DNA of 64,000 bases from Vicinamibacterales bacterium (GCA_030680175.1 JAUXWO010000050.1:124001-188000), one strand, 5' to 3'. Positions 28,074 to 37,694 are shown, numbered from the stretch's first letter. Program-made: numbers and translations. The notes: generated by a model from the sequence alone, not told the origin.

Positions 28074-29879
28074 CTAGTCGAGGTGTCCGCGCTCGGCGTC
28101 GCCCATCTCGACCTTTCCGTAGGGAAAGTACTCCCGCCAGCGGTCGGTGACGCGGGCGGCGATGTCCTCGCGGCAGGTCACTTCCTTCGGATACCAGGGC
28201 TTCATCCGCGCGTCGATCACGATGGGAGGCTCGAACGACACGTGGTTGCGCACCAGCGTGCGCCCGGCGGCGTGGATGTCGGCCGCCGGCTCGAACCGCG
28301 TGAACGTCGTCCAGAGGAAGTTCATGGCGCTGCGCGTCGCGCGCGCCGGCTCGTCGCTCAGCACCACGAGCGGCCAGCCGGCAAAGGCGGGATGGCCGGC
28401 GAGGCGCGCCGGCGCCCCGGGATCCTCCGCATACGGGCGCGCGCCCACAACGAGGCAGCCGCCGCAGAAGACCCGCACGTCCGTGACATCCGACGGGGGC
28501 GGCGTAGACGGCGCGAACTGGCGCGGCAGATCGCGGACCGGGTCGCCAAGCCCGAGCCACACGCCCTTGGACCCTTCGTTCACCTGCGGTCCCGTGTAGT
28601 CGAGCGTGTCCATCGACAGGTTCGAGAACACGTAGAGATCCGTCTGCGGGTTCGTTCGTGCCAGCACGTGCTCGAGCGTCGCGCGGAAGTCCGACAGGTC
28701 CACGGGCTGGTCGGTCATCAGCAGGAACTTCTGCAGCGAGAGCTGGCCCTCGCCGAGGATGCGGAACGCGCTGGCCATCGCCTCGCGCCGGTAGCGCTGC
28801 TTGACGATGGCGCCGGCGAGCGAGTGGTAGCCGGTCTCGCCGTACGACCAGAGTCGCTCGACGGCCGGCATGACCAGCGGAAAAAGCGGCGACAGCAGCT
28901 CCTGCAGCAGATCACCAATGAAGAAGTCTTCCTGCCGCGGCTTCCCGACGACCGTCGCGGGGTAGATCGCGTCGTGCCGGTGCGCCATCGCCGTCACGTC
29001 GAACACCGGGTAGTCGTGGCGCAACGAGTAGTAGCCGTAGTGGTCGCCGAACGGCCCCTCGGGCTTCCGCACGTGCGGCCGCACCGCGCCCATCAATGCG
29101 AACTCCGCGTTGGCGACCAGCGGATGCGGGTGGCCGTACGACCCGGGCACCTGCGCGAGCCGCTCGCCAGCGATGAGCGAGGCCAGCATCATCTCGGGGA
29201 TGTTCTCGGGCAGCGGGGCGATCGCCGAGAGGATCAGCGCGGGCGGGCCGCCGAGGAACACGGTGGCTGGCAGCGCTTCGTTGCGCGCCTCGGCGACGGC
29301 ATAGTGAAACCCGCCACCCTTGCCGATCTGCCAGTGCATGCCGGTGCTCGCCTGGTCGTGCACGTGCAGCCGGTACATGCCGAGGTTCGGTCCCTTGCCG
29401 TCGGGATGCGTCGTGTAGACGAGCGGCAGCGTGATGAACGGCCCGCCGTCCTCGGGCCACGTCGTGAGCGCGGGCAGCCGGTCCAGCCGCACGTCGCGTG
29501 TGACGACCTCCGTCACCGGCCCCATGCCCTGGCGCCGCATGCCGATCCGCAGCGCCTCGCCGGCGAGATCCCGCGCGCCCCAGAGCTTCGCGGGCGTCGG
29601 CGGCATGATCGTCTCGGCCAGATGCACCAGCCGCTTGATCAGGCGGAGCGGGCGCTCGCCGAACGCCAGCTCCGCGCGACGCGCCGTGCCGAAGAGGTTC
29701 GTCGCGAGTGGGAAGTCACTGCCCTTCACGTTGGTGAAGAGCAGCGCGGGTCCGCCCGCCGCGATCACACGCCGGTGGATCTCCGCGGCTTCGAGGTACG
29801 GATCGACGGGCGCATCGACCACGACGAGGTCGTTGTCGACGCGCAGGCGGGCGAGGAACGTTCGCAGGTCGGGAAACAT
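28074..29879 (-). CDS. UbiD family decarboxylase
   Basis: The 601-residue cytosolic enzyme belongs to the UbiD family, which reversibly decarboxylates aromatic or unsaturated acids with prenylated FMN. The N-terminal ALLFTNVKGSDFPLATNLFG and the active-site block KPEGPFGDHYGYYSL, holding the conserved Glu and Asp, are clear. DIKVDAPIDPKLE-type family openings match its DNDLVVVDAPVDPYLEA. No ubiX (prenyl-FMN synthase) is in the window, and the length exceeds E. coli UbiD, so the substrate is open: polyprenyl-hydroxybenzoate, menaquinone precursors or others. The start at 29879 has a GAGGG-like site. It lies about 100 bp after ettA, separated by repeats. Confidence 0.92.
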   Translation of the reverse strand: MFPDLRTFLARLRVDNDLVVVDAPVDPYLEAAEIHRRVIAAGGPALLFTNVKGSDFPLATNLFGTARRAELAFGERPLRLIKRLVHLAETIMPPTPAKLWGARDLAGEALRIGMRRQGMGPVTEVVTRDVRLDRLPALTTWPEDGGPFITLPLVYTTHPDGKGPNLGMYRLHVHDQASTGMHWQIGKGGGFHYAVAEARNEALPATVFLGGPPALILSAIAPLPENIPEMMLASLIAGERLAQVPGSYGHPHPLVANAEFALMGAVRPHVRKPEGPFGDHYGYYSLRHDYPVFDVTAMAHRHDAIYPATVVGKPRQEDFFIGDLLQELLSPLFPLVMPAVERLWSYGETGYHSLAGAIVKQRYRREAMASAFRILGEGQLSLQKFLLMTDQPVDLSDFRATLEHVLARTNPQTDLYVFSNLSMDTLDYTGPQVNEGSKGVWLGLGDPVRDLPRQFAPSTPPPSDVTDVRVFCGGCLVVGARPYAEDPGAPARLAGHPAFAGWPLVVLSDEPARATRSAMNFLWTTFTRFEPAADIHAAGRTLVRNHVSFEPPIVIDARMKPWYPKEVTCREDIAARVTDRWREYFPYGKVEMGDAERGHLD

Positions 29880-29899
29880 CTCTCGTTGGCCCTCGACGA

Positions 29900-29980
29900 A
29901 CAGCTTTCGGCTATCAGCGATCGGCTTTCAGCTCACACGTTGTCAGCGCCGGAAGCCGGAAGCCGACAGCTGACAGCTCT
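29900..29980. repeat. GGCTATCAGCGATCGGC / GCCGACAGCTGACAGC opposing repeat
   Basis: The first half (TTTCGGCTATCAGCGATCGG) and the second half (AAGCCGACAGCTGACAGC) are partly complementary and could fold. It fills the ettA-to-ubiD gap. Confidence 0.6.
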
Positions 29981-29982
29981 GG

Positions 29983-31662
29983 CTAGGACCGCGTGAGCTT
30001 GCGGTACTTGATGCGGTGCGGGGTGTCGGCGTCGGTGCCGAGCCGCCGTTTGCGATCCGCCTCGTAGTCCTGGTAGTTCCCCTCGAACCACACCACCTGG
30101 CTGTCGCCTTCGAAGGCGAGGATGTGCGTCGCGATACGGTCGAGGAACCAGCGATCATGGCTGATCACCACGGCGCAGCCGGGAAAATCGAGCAGCGCCT
30201 CTTCGAGTGCGCGCAGCGTGTCGACGTCGAGGTCGTTTGTGGGCTCGTCGAGCAGCAGGAGGTTGCAGCCCCGGCGCAGCAGCTTCGCCAGGTGCACGCG
30301 GTTCCGCTCGCCGCCCGAGAGGACGCCCACCTTGCGCTGCTGGGTGCCCCCCTTGAAGTTGAACCACGACACGTAGGCGCGCGAGGCCACCTTGCGTTTG
30401 CCCAGCTCGAGTTCCTCCTCGCCGCCGGAGATCTCCTCCCAGACCGACTTCTTCGGGTCCAGCGCGTCGCGCGACTGGTCCACGTAGCCGATCTGCACCG
30501 TCTCGCCCAGCCGCATCGTCCCGCCGTCGGGCTGCTCCTGCCCCGTCATCAGCCGGAACGTCGTCGTCTTGCCGGCGCCGTTCGGGCCGATCACGCCGAC
30601 GATGCCGCCGCGCGGGAGGGTGAAGTTGAGATCGTCGAAGAGCACGGTGTCGCCGTAGGCCTTCTTCACGCCGCGGGCTTCGACGACGATGTCGCCGAGG
30701 CGCGGGCCGGGCGGGATGTAGATCTCGACGCGGTCGAGCTTGTCGGGCGTGTCCTCGGCGAGCAGCTGCTCGTAGGCGCTGAGGCGGGCCTTGCCCTTCG
30801 CCTGGCGGGCGCGCGGCGACATGCGGATCCAGTCGAGCTCCCGCTGCAGCGAGCGCTGCCGCTTGCTCTCGGCCTTCTCCTCCTGCGCCAGCCGTGCCTG
30901 CTTCTGCTCGAGCCAGCCCGTGTAGTTGCCCTCGTACGGGATGCCCGTGCCGCGGTCGAGTTCGAGGATCCAGCCCGCGACGTTGTCGAGGAAGTAGCGG
31001 TCGTGGGTGACGGCCACCACGGTGCCCGGATAGTCCTTCAGGAAGCGCTCGAGCCACGCGACCGACTCGGCGTCGAGGTGGTTCGTGGGCTCGTCGAGCA
31101 GGAGCAGGTCCGGGGACTGGAGCAGGAGCCGGCACAGGGCGACGCGCCGCTTCTCGCCCCCCGACAGCGTCGAGACGTTGGCGTCGGGCGGCGGCAGCCG
31201 GAGCGACTCCATCGCCAGGTCGAGCCGCGAGTCGAGGTCCCACGCGTTGGTCGCGTCGATGCGGTCCTGCAGCTTCGCCTGCTCGTCGAGGACCTTGTCC
31301 ATCTCCTCGGGCGACATCTCCTCGCCGAGCTTCATGTTGATGGCGTCGTAGCGATCGAGCAGCGCGCGAATCTCGGCGACGCCCTCCTCGACGTTGCCGC
31401 GGACGTCCTTCGACGGGTCGAGCTGCGGCTCCTGCGGGAGGAAGCCGATCGTCACCCCCTCGCCGGGGAACGCCTCGCCGCGGAAGTCCTGGTCGAGCCC
31501 GGCCATGATGCGGAGCAGCGTGGACTTGCCGGACCCGTTCAGGCCGAGCACGCCGATTTTGGCGCCGGGCAGGAACGAGAGCCAGATGTCGCGGAGAACC
31601 TGGTGGTCGGGCTCGTGGACTTTCCCGAGCCCCTTCATCGTGAAGACGTATTGCGGTGCCAT
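29983..31662 (-). CDS. ettA: Energy-dependent translational throttle protein EttA (ABC-F)
   Basis: The 559-residue soluble ABC-F ATPase has two ATPase domains: Walker [10 protein letters not shown] and signature [11 protein letters not shown] in the first, and GPNGAGKTT and [11 protein letters not shown] in the second. A linker carries the arm-like helical and charged P-site tether ([36 protein letters not shown]). Length and order match EttA of E. coli (555 residues). EttA binds the ribosomal E site and gates the first translation steps according to the ATP/ADP ratio. The ATG at 31662 is preceded by a TATAGT-like hexamer 12 nt upstream. The repeat CAATCTGCAGTCTGCAATC lies further upstream. 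Confidence 0.96.
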   Translation of the reverse strand: MAPQYVFTMKGLGKVHEPDHQVLRDIWLSFLPGAKIGVLGLNGSGKSTLLRIMAGLDQDFRGEAFPGEGVTIGFLPQEPQLDPSKDVRGNVEEGVAEIRALLDRYDAINMKLGEEMSPEEMDKVLDEQAKLQDRIDATNAWDLDSRLDLAMESLRLPPPDANVSTLSGGEKRRVALCRLLLQSPDLLLLDEPTNHLDAESVAWLERFLKDYPGTVVAVTHDRYFLDNVAGWILELDRGTGIPYEGNYTGWLEQKQARLAQEEKAESKRQRSLQRELDWIRMSPRARQAKGKARLSAYEQLLAEDTPDKLDRVEIYIPPGPRLGDIVVEARGVKKAYGDTVLFDDLNFTLPRGGIVGVIGPNGAGKTTTFRLMTGQEQPDGGTMRLGETVQIGYVDQSRDALDPKKSVWEEISGGEEELELGKRKVASRAYVSWFNFKGGTQQRKVGVLSGGERNRVHLAKLLRRGCNLLLLDEPTNDLDVDTLRALEEALLDFPGCAVVISHDRWFLDRIATHILAFEGDSQVVWFEGNYQDYEADRKRRLGTDADTPHRIKYRKLTRS

Positions 31663-31704
31663 ATGGAGCTATCGACTATAGCAGACGAAGAATCAGTCGC
31701 CCGC

Positions 31705-31760
31705 CTTCAGCCTCCTGCAATCTGCAATCTGCAGTCTGCAATCTGCAATCTGCATTTCCG
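31705..31760. repeat. GCAATCTGCAATCTGCA tandem repeat
   Basis: Five or six 8-bp CAATCTGC/CAGTCTGC units lie between the M16 peptidase stop and the ettA start region. No inverted arm is visible. Confidence 0.7.
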
Positions 31761-31762
31761 CT

Positions 31763-34612
31763 CTACCTCCCCTGCCCCTCGCCCTCCGGCAGCAGCGTGA
31801 CGCGCGTGTAACGGTCGAGCGGCAGGTACGCGCGGATCGCGTCGTGGAGCAGCGCGGGGGTCAGCGCCTCGATGCGCGCGCCGCGGCGGGCGATGCCGGC
31901 CGGATCCCAGCCCAGCAGGTGGACCGTCTGGAGCGAGTTCAGCCAGTACTGATTCTGCCGCAGCGACGTCTCGAGCTCGCGGCGCTCCAGCTCCTGCAGC
32001 CGCGCCACATCGTCGGGCGAGGGGCCTTCCTTGCGGAGGCGTTCGATCTCGGCGAGGACGGCGCTCGTCAGCGTCGCGACGTTCTCCGGCGCGCTGCCGA
32101 ATGAGACGGTGATCGAACCGTAGCCAGGCTGCGGGAGCAGGTTGTTGTAGTTCACGCTGACGCCGTAGGTGCCGCCGAGTTCCTCGCGCAGGATGTCGCG
32201 GAGGCGGATGGTCAGCAGCGACGCCACCGTGCGGGCGCGGTGCATCTCGAGCTCGTCGAGCTTCGCATCGGCGAAGAACGACATCACGGTCTGGCTCGCG
32301 GGCTCACGGCCCTTGCGCACCTCTTCGGTCACGATCCCGTCAGGGAAGCGGATGTCGAGCGGCGCATGCGCACTCGGCGCGGCGTCGGTGGACGGCAGGC
32401 CGCCGATCCACCGCGCGACGAGCGGCGTCACGTCCGCCACGGAGAACGCCCCGACGAGGAAGTAGGTGAAGTCGCCGGCGTTGCTGAAGCGCGCGCGGTA
32501 GAACCGCTGCATCACGTCGAGATCGAGCGCGGCGATGGCCTCCACCGTCGGCGCCCGCCCCGTGTAGTGCCCCGAGCTGTTGACGAGCTGCACGCGTTCC
32601 GTGAAGACGAATCGCGGGTTCTCGCGCTGGTTCTCGAGCAGGCCGGTGAAGCGGCGCTGAAGCAGGTCGAGGGCCTCCGGCGTCAGGTTCGGCGCGGTGA
32701 AGGCGAGGTAGTGCAGCTGGAGCGCCGTCTCGAGATCACGCGGCGTGCTGGAGCCGGAGATGCCGTGCGTGAAGGTGCTGACCGATGGTGAGGCCTGCGC
32801 GATCTGGCCCGAGAGCATCTTGGTGAGGTCCACCGGCGTGAAGCCGCCGAGGCCACCCGTGCCGACGAGCGCCGTCACGAGCGACGCCTCCATGAAGCCG
32901 GCCTCGCCAACCAGCGAATGCCCGCCGCGCGCGTAGGAGGTGAAGAGCACCTGGTCGGTCTTGAAGTCGGTCGGCTTCAGCCACACCTCGACGCCGTTCG
33001 ACAGCGTCAGCACCGTCACGCCGATGTCGGCGATCTCGCGCCGGGCCGTCACCGTGCCAGGCGCAGGCGGCGCCGGGACCAGGGCGCGGCCGGCCGCGCG
33101 GTCCGTGTAGGCCTCGAGGGGCGCAGCCGTGGCACGCGCCACCGCCGCGCGCATCGCCTCGTCGGTCGGGGCGGGCACGCCGGCCTTCTCCGGCGCCACG
33201 GCCACGACGACGCGGTTGTCGTCGCGCACGAGCGCGCGCGCCGCCGTGGCGACCTCCTCGAGGGTCACCTGCGGCAGATAGGTCGACGCCACGCGGTATT
33301 CGAACGCGATCCCGGGCACGGGCTCCCCCTCGAGGAAGTGGCGGACCAGCTCCATCGCGAGCCCCGGGCTCTCCTGGGTCTCGCGCTCGTTGAACGCGCG
33401 CTCGTAGAAGGCCAGCACGGCGCGCCGCGCGCGGTCGAGTTCGCCCTCGGTGAAGCCGAACTGGGCCATGCGCCGCGCCTCGCGCACGAGCGTCTCGAGT
33501 CCGGGGCCGAGCTGGCCCTCCGGCACGGCCGCGCCGACCTGGAAGAGGCTGACCTCGCGTCCCAGCGCATCGGCGCCGGCCTCGGCGCCGAGGAACGTCG
33601 CGCCGGGCTGCGCCGCCATGTCGCGCAGACGGAGGTTCAGCATCTGGAAGACGAGCTGGCGCACCAGGCTGCGGCGGTAGTCGCCCACCGTGCGCTGGGC
33701 CTCGACCGGGTGCTTGTAGACCATCGACACGGTCCACCCCTGCGCCTCGGGATCCGTGGCGACGCTGTAGAGCGTCTCCGCGTGGGGGGGCACGGCGCGG
33801 TTCGGGGTCTCGATCGGGCGGTCGGGGCGCACCAGGTCCGACAGCCGCGTCCGGATCAGGGCTTCGACCTCGTCGACCGTCACGTCACCGACAACGGTGA
33901 GCGCCATCTGGTCGGGCCGGTACCACCGCTCGTAGAAGTCGCGCAGCCGCTGATGCGGAAAGCCCTTGAGGACCTCCGGCGTGCCGATCGGCAGGCGCTC
34001 GGCGTAGCGCGAGCCCTTGAGCAGGACGGGCAGCTGCTGATCGGTGAGCCGCGACCCTGCGCCCAGTCGTCCGCGCCATTCCTCGAGCACGACGCCCCGC
34101 TCCTTGTCGATCTCCTCGGGGTCGAGCAGCATCCCGCCGGCGAAGTCGTGCAGGACGAGCAGCGCACGGTCGAGGAGGCCGGCGCGATCCGTCGGCACAT
34201 CGAGCATGTAGACCGTCTCGTCGAACGACGTGTAGGCGTTCACGTGCGGCCCGAAGCGCGCGCCCGTGGATTCGAGAAAGGTGATGAGCTCGCCCGGCTT
34301 GAAGTTACGGGTGCCGTTGAAGGCCATGTGCTCGAGGAAGTGCGCGAGCCCGCGCTGGTCCTCGTCTTCATGCATCGAGCCCACGTTCACGGCCAGCCGC
34401 AGCGAGACACGGCGCTCGGGCCGCCCGTTGGCCTTGATGAAGTAGCGCAGCCCGTTCGACAGCGTGCCCGTCCGGATCGCCGGGTCGAGCGGCAGCGGGT
34501 CGGTCAGCGCGGGGGCCGTCACGGCCGGGGCCGGTTGCGCCCCCGCCGCGGCCGCTCCCACCGCCAGCATCATGACCACGAACGCCGCGCCGAATCGTAT
34601 CTGCCGCATCAT
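31763..34612 (-). CDS. Secreted M16 (pitrilysin/insulinase) family metallopeptidase
   Basis: The 949-residue protein has a signal peptide (FVVMMLAVGAAAAGAQP) and two tandem M16 units. The first carries the inverted zinc motif HFLEH (GLAHFLEHMAFNGTRNF) and the distal Glu region (EEIDKERGVVLEEWRGR), so it is probably catalytic. The second (about 500-940) lacks HxxEH and would be the structural half of the clamp. It likely degrades peptides in the periplasm. The RLAVNVGSMHEDEDQRG strand before the motif is typical. The start at 34612 follows GGGGAGAGCAGGGG. It is divergent from dut, with only 61 bp between. Confidence 0.94.
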   Translation of the reverse strand: MMRQIRFGAAFVVMMLAVGAAAAGAQPAPAVTAPALTDPLPLDPAIRTGTLSNGLRYFIKANGRPERRVSLRLAVNVGSMHEDEDQRGLAHFLEHMAFNGTRNFKPGELITFLESTGARFGPHVNAYTSFDETVYMLDVPTDRAGLLDRALLVLHDFAGGMLLDPEEIDKERGVVLEEWRGRLGAGSRLTDQQLPVLLKGSRYAERLPIGTPEVLKGFPHQRLRDFYERWYRPDQMALTVVGDVTVDEVEALIRTRLSDLVRPDRPIETPNRAVPPHAETLYSVATDPEAQGWTVSMVYKHPVEAQRTVGDYRRSLVRQLVFQMLNLRLRDMAAQPGATFLGAEAGADALGREVSLFQVGAAVPEGQLGPGLETLVREARRMAQFGFTEGELDRARRAVLAFYERAFNERETQESPGLAMELVRHFLEGEPVPGIAFEYRVASTYLPQVTLEEVATAARALVRDDNRVVVAVAPEKAGVPAPTDEAMRAAVARATAAPLEAYTDRAAGRALVPAPPAPGTVTARREIADIGVTVLTLSNGVEVWLKPTDFKTDQVLFTSYARGGHSLVGEAGFMEASLVTALVGTGGLGGFTPVDLTKMLSGQIAQASPSVSTFTHGISGSSTPRDLETALQLHYLAFTAPNLTPEALDLLQRRFTGLLENQRENPRFVFTERVQLVNSSGHYTGRAPTVEAIAALDLDVMQRFYRARFSNAGDFTYFLVGAFSVADVTPLVARWIGGLPSTDAAPSAHAPLDIRFPDGIVTEEVRKGREPASQTVMSFFADAKLDELEMHRARTVASLLTIRLRDILREELGGTYGVSVNYNNLLPQPGYGSITVSFGSAPENVATLTSAVLAEIERLRKEGPSPDDVARLQELERRELETSLRQNQYWLNSLQTVHLLGWDPAGIARRGARIEALTPALLHDAIRAYLPLDRYTRVTLLPEGEGQGR

Positions 34613-34673
34613 CCCCTGCTCTCCCCTGCTGATCCGCCGGTACCGACTCCGCTATGCTAGTGCACCAGTCATT

Positions 34674-35105
34674 ATGAAGCTTCGCATCACGCGTCTGGAT
34701 CCCACCCTCGAGCTGCCGGCGTACGGGACCGACGGCGCCGCCGGCTTTGACCTGGCCGCCGCCGTGGCCCTCGAGGTGCCGCCGCACGAGATCCGGCTCG
34801 TGCCGACGGGCCTCGTCATCGAGGTGCCGCCCGGGCACTTCCTGGCGATTGTCGCCCGCAGCAGCACGCCCCTCAAGCGCGGCCTGATGGTCGCCAACGG
34901 CGTCGGGGTCATCGATGCCGACTATTGCGGCCCGGCCGACGAGATCAAGGTGCAGGTGCTGAACATCACGGACCAGCCGGTCGCGATCGCCCGCGGCGAC
35001 CGCCTGGCCCAGGGCCTCGTCCTCGCCGCGCCCCGCATCGAGTGGGACGAGTCCGCCGCCGCCACCGGCGCATCGCGCGGCGGCTTCGGCTCAACCGGCC
35101 GGTAG
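34674..35105 (+). CDS. dut: dUTP diphosphatase
   Basis: The 143-residue protein hydrolyses dUTP to dUMP and pyrophosphate as a homotrimer. All conserved blocks are seen: LPAYGTDGAAGFDL (motif 1), ARSSTPLKRGL (motif 2), NGVGVIDADYCGPADEIKV (motif 3 with the catalytic Asp), GDRLAQGLVL (motif 4) and the C-terminal Gly-rich RGGFGSTGR (motif 5). The ATG at 34674 gives the standard length; the frame is open further upstream but without family sequence. A TATGCT hexamer lies about 15 nt before the start. The stop codon shares its last base with a 122-bp palindromic element. Confidence 0.95.
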   Translation: MKLRITRLDPTLELPAYGTDGAAGFDLAAAVALEVPPHEIRLVPTGLVIEVPPGHFLAIVARSSTPLKRGLMVANGVGVIDADYCGPADEIKVQVLNITDQPVAIARGDRLAQGLVLAAPRIEWDESAAATGASRGGFGSTGR

Positions 35106-35226
35106 GGGTCTGGCACCGTGACACGCAAATTGACGCAGGATGTGCCACGCGCCCTGTGGACGGCCTGTGGAAAACGTTGAGCGTGGCAGAAACTGCGTCA
35201 ATTTGCGTGTCACGGTGCCAGACCCC
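35105..35226. repeat. 122-bp palindromic element with perfect 34-bp terminal inverted repeats
   Basis: The arms at 35105-35138 (starting GGGGTCTGGCACCGTGACAC) and 35193-35226 are exact reverse complements. Inside the 54-bp loop, TGCCACGC (from 35142) and GCGTGGCA form a second stem. There is no coding capacity. It resembles a REP/BIME- or MITE-type non-autonomous element and sits between dut and dinB, covering the possible dinB start. Confidence 0.9.
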
Positions 35227-36343
35227 TCCCCGCCCAGACCCCTCCCCGCCCTCCCCGCGTCGCATCCTTCACATCGACATGGACGCGTTCTATGCGTCCG
35301 TCGAACAGCGGGACAACCCGGCGCTCCGCGGGGTGCCGGTGGTCGTCGGCGGCGATCCCACCAAGCGCGGCGTCGTCGCCGCGGCCAGCTACGAAGCGCG
35401 ACGCTACGGCGTCCGCTCCGCCCTCTCGATGGCGCAGGCCGTCCGCCTCTGCCCCGCCCTCGTCATCGTCCGGCCCGACTTCCAGAAATACCGCTCCGTC
35501 TCGCAGCAGGTCTTCGCCCTCTACCGCGAGGTCACGCCGCTCGTCGAGCCCCTGTCGCTCGACGAGGCGTACCTCGACGTGACCGAGAACGCGTGGGGCG
35601 AGCCGCTCGGCGTCACCGTTGCGAAACGCCTGAAGCAGGCCATTCGCGACACGACAGGCCTCACCGCGTCGGCGGGCGTGGCGCCGAACAAGTTCCTCGC
35701 GAAGATCGCCTCCGGGTGGAAGAAGCCCGACGGGCTGACGGTGGTGGCCCCCGGACGGGTCGAGTCGTTCCTGCAGGGGTTGTCGGTGGACGCGCTGTGG
35801 GGGGTCGGCCCGCGCACCGCCGACAAGTTGCGGGCGCACGGCATCACGATGCTCCCGCACGTGCGAACCATACCCGTCGAGGACCTGCGCGGCATCGTCG
35901 GCAGCCTCGCCGACTGGCTGAAGGCGCTGGCCGACGGACGCGACGACCGGACCGTCGAGCCCAACCGGCCGGCGAAGTCGTCGGGGTCCGAATGCACCTA
36001 CGAGTCAGACCTGACGGATATGGCGCGCATCCGCACCGAGATCCAGGAGATGGCGGGCGAGGCCGCCGAGTGGCTGGCCCGGAAGGACCTCGTCGCCCGC
36101 ACCGTCGTCATCAAGGTGCGGTACAGCGACTTCACGACGGTCACGCGGAGCCACAGCGAGTCCCCGCCCACCCGGGACGTCGAGCGCCTCGCCGGCCGCG
36201 CGCTCGCGCTGCTCGAGAAGACGGAGGCCGGACGCCGGCCGGTGCGGCTGCTCGGCGTCAGCGTCCACAACCTGCAGAACACGGACGCGCCCGTCGTGCG
36301 GACGCGAGACGACGCCCCGCGCCTGCCGTTCGATGGAGACTAG
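35207..36343 (+). CDS. dinB: DNA polymerase IV (Y-family)
   Basis: The protein is an error-prone translesion polymerase. The palm has LHIDMDAFYASVEQ (metal-binding Asp), steric gate region GVPVVVGGDPTKRGVVAAASYEARRYGV and the second catalytic block SLDEAYLDV; HhH fingers (LWGVGPRTADKLRAHGI) and the little finger (about 250-370) are complete. The C-terminus DDAPRLPFDGD resembles but does not match a full beta-clamp motif. The start is unclear: family proteins begin a few residues before HIDMDAFY, but the only in-frame starts are GTG 35207, inside the right arm of the palindromic element, or ATG 35279 (MDAFYASV), which would lose the first strand. The GTG would add about 20 unusual residues. 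Confidence 0.9.
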   Translation: MSRCQTPPRPDPSPPSPRRILHIDMDAFYASVEQRDNPALRGVPVVVGGDPTKRGVVAAASYEARRYGVRSALSMAQAVRLCPALVIVRPDFQKYRSVSQQVFALYREVTPLVEPLSLDEAYLDVTENAWGEPLGVTVAKRLKQAIRDTTGLTASAGVAPNKFLAKIASGWKKPDGLTVVAPGRVESFLQGLSVDALWGVGPRTADKLRAHGITMLPHVRTIPVEDLRGIVGSLADWLKALADGRDDRTVEPNRPAKSSGSECTYESDLTDMARIRTEIQEMAGEAAEWLARKDLVARTVVIKVRYSDFTTVTRSHSESPPTRDVERLAGRALALLEKTEAGRRPVRLLGVSVHNLQNTDAPVVRTRDDAPRLPFDGD

Positions 36344-36398
36344 TGGAGTGTATCGACTGAAGAGGTACTACCAGCGCCTCTGCTCAGCCACGATTCCG

Positions 36399-36421
36399 CG
36401 GGCCGCCCAACGGGCGGCCCG
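36399..36421 (+). terminator. Strong GC hairpin after dinB
   Basis: CGGGCCGCCC-AAC-GGGCGGCCCG is a perfect 10-bp stem with a 3-nt loop, 56 bp after the dinB stop. No T-run follows, so intrinsic termination would be atypical. Confidence 0.5.
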
Positions 36422-36465
36422 GTAGTAGATCGTCAACGACACCCCACCAGGAGGCCGGCCGCGAC

Positions 36466-36687
36466 ATGCTCAAAGGGACGCTCAACGCCATCATTCAACA
36501 GGTCACGCCCGTGAGCATTCATGGGCAGCGGTCGTGGGACCTCGTGTATGTGCCCACGGCGCAACCGTGCGCGCCACCGGCCAGCGCGCGGGTCGGCGTG
36601 GAGGCGGCGCCGCCGGACCTGGCCCCCGGCGACCAGGTGCGGCTCGACATCCTGCTCGGACAGGTCGTCGAAGTGCACCGCGCCTGA
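36466..36687 (+). CDS. Small hypothetical protein
   Basis: The 73-residue protein begins MLKGTLNAIIQQVTPVSIHG and has a Cys-Ala-Pro-Pro turn in the middle and a beta-like C-terminus (PGDQVRLDILLGQVVEVHRA). CAGGAGG lies 10 nt before the ATG, a clear ribosome site that supports expression. I recognise no family. It stands between the dinB hairpin and the exported aldolase-like gene. Confidence 0.6.
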   Translation: MLKGTLNAIIQQVTPVSIHGQRSWDLVYVPTAQPCAPPASARVGVEAAPPDLAPGDQVRLDILLGQVVEVHRA

Positions 36688-36748
36688 TCTACGATACCGG
36701 CTTCACATACGCGCGCGCCGGCCCGGCCCGGCGCGGCAGAGGTAGACC

Positions 36749-37693
36749 ATGCGACACCGACTGCTGACCCCGCTCGCCGTGCTGGCGTGCGCCGCCCTCC
36801 TCTCGTCGACCCTGGTCAGTGGCCAGGCCGTCGGCGCCCCGCAGTTCCCCGCCGACGGCCGCGTGGACGGCACGCACTGGAGCCGGCTCGTAAACGTCGC
36901 GGCCGCGGGCAAGGTGATCTTCGGATCCTTCACGCCCGACAAGTCGCCTGACAGCGCCATCGCCGCCTCGCGCAACACGCTGCCCGACTTCTGGTTCTAC
37001 GACATGGAGCACACGCCGTTCGGGATCGAGACGTTCCGGACCTGGCTGCAGTTCACGATCGATCCCGCGCAGGTGCTCCGCAACGGCCGCACGCACTTCA
37101 CGCCCGTACTGGTGCGCCTCCCCACCAATGGCCGCGAGATGAACCAGTGGATGATCAAGCAGGTGCTCGATCAGGGCGCGATGGGCGTCATCATCCCGCA
37201 CGTCGAGAACGCCGCGCAGGCTCGAAACATCGTCCAGGCTTCGCGCTATCCCCACCGGACCGATGACCCGACGTACGAACCGGCGGGCCAGCGCGGCTCG
37301 GGCGCCGCGAACGCCATGCGGTTCCTCGGCGTCCCGCCGCAGGACTACATGCGCAAGGCCGACGTCTACCCACTCGACCCCGACGGCGAGATCTTCAACA
37401 TCCTGCTCATCGAGAACCAAGAAGGCGTGAAGAACGTGCGCGAGATCGCACAGGTCCCGGGCGTGAGCGCCATTGCCGCGGCTCCCGGCGACCTGAACAC
37501 GTCCTACGTCGGCGACCGTGACGCCGTCGAGGCCGCCATCCAGACGATCCTGGCCGCCTGTAAGGAGTTCACGATGATCTGCGCCATCACGGCCGGGCCG
37601 AATGACGTGGAGCGCCGCATCAAGGAGGGCTTCAACCTGATCATCGGCGGCGACGACATGATTCGCGCCGGACACAAGGTTGCCGCAAGATAG
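36749..37693 (+). CDS. HpcH/HpaI-type aldolase with a signal peptide
   Basis: The 314-residue protein has the HpcH/HpaI aldolase/citrate-lyase beta-barrel: FDFEHTPF-like WFYDMEHTPFGIETF, the Arg region PVLVRLPTNG, the metal-binding Glu in NILLIENQEGVKN and the Asp in AAAPGDLNTSYVG. Normally these enzymes are cytosolic and cleave or form hydroxy-keto acids with a divalent metal. Here a clear N-terminal signal (LTPLAVLACAALLSSTLVSGQAV) precedes the barrel, which implies export to the periplasm, unusual for the family. The pocket also has an extended insertion (about 160-200). It ends 17 bp before a repeat hairpin shared with the convergent cyclophilin gene. Confidence 0.88.
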   Translation: MRHRLLTPLAVLACAALLSSTLVSGQAVGAPQFPADGRVDGTHWSRLVNVAAAGKVIFGSFTPDKSPDSAIAASRNTLPDFWFYDMEHTPFGIETFRTWLQFTIDPAQVLRNGRTHFTPVLVRLPTNGREMNQWMIKQVLDQGAMGVIIPHVENAAQARNIVQASRYPHRTDDPTYEPAGQRGSGAANAMRFLGVPPQDYMRKADVYPLDPDGEIFNILLIENQEGVKNVREIAQVPGVSAIAAAPGDLNTSYVGDRDAVEAAIQTILAACKEFTMICAITAGPNDVERRIKEGFNLIIGGDDMIRAGHKVAAR

Positions 37694-37694
37694 A

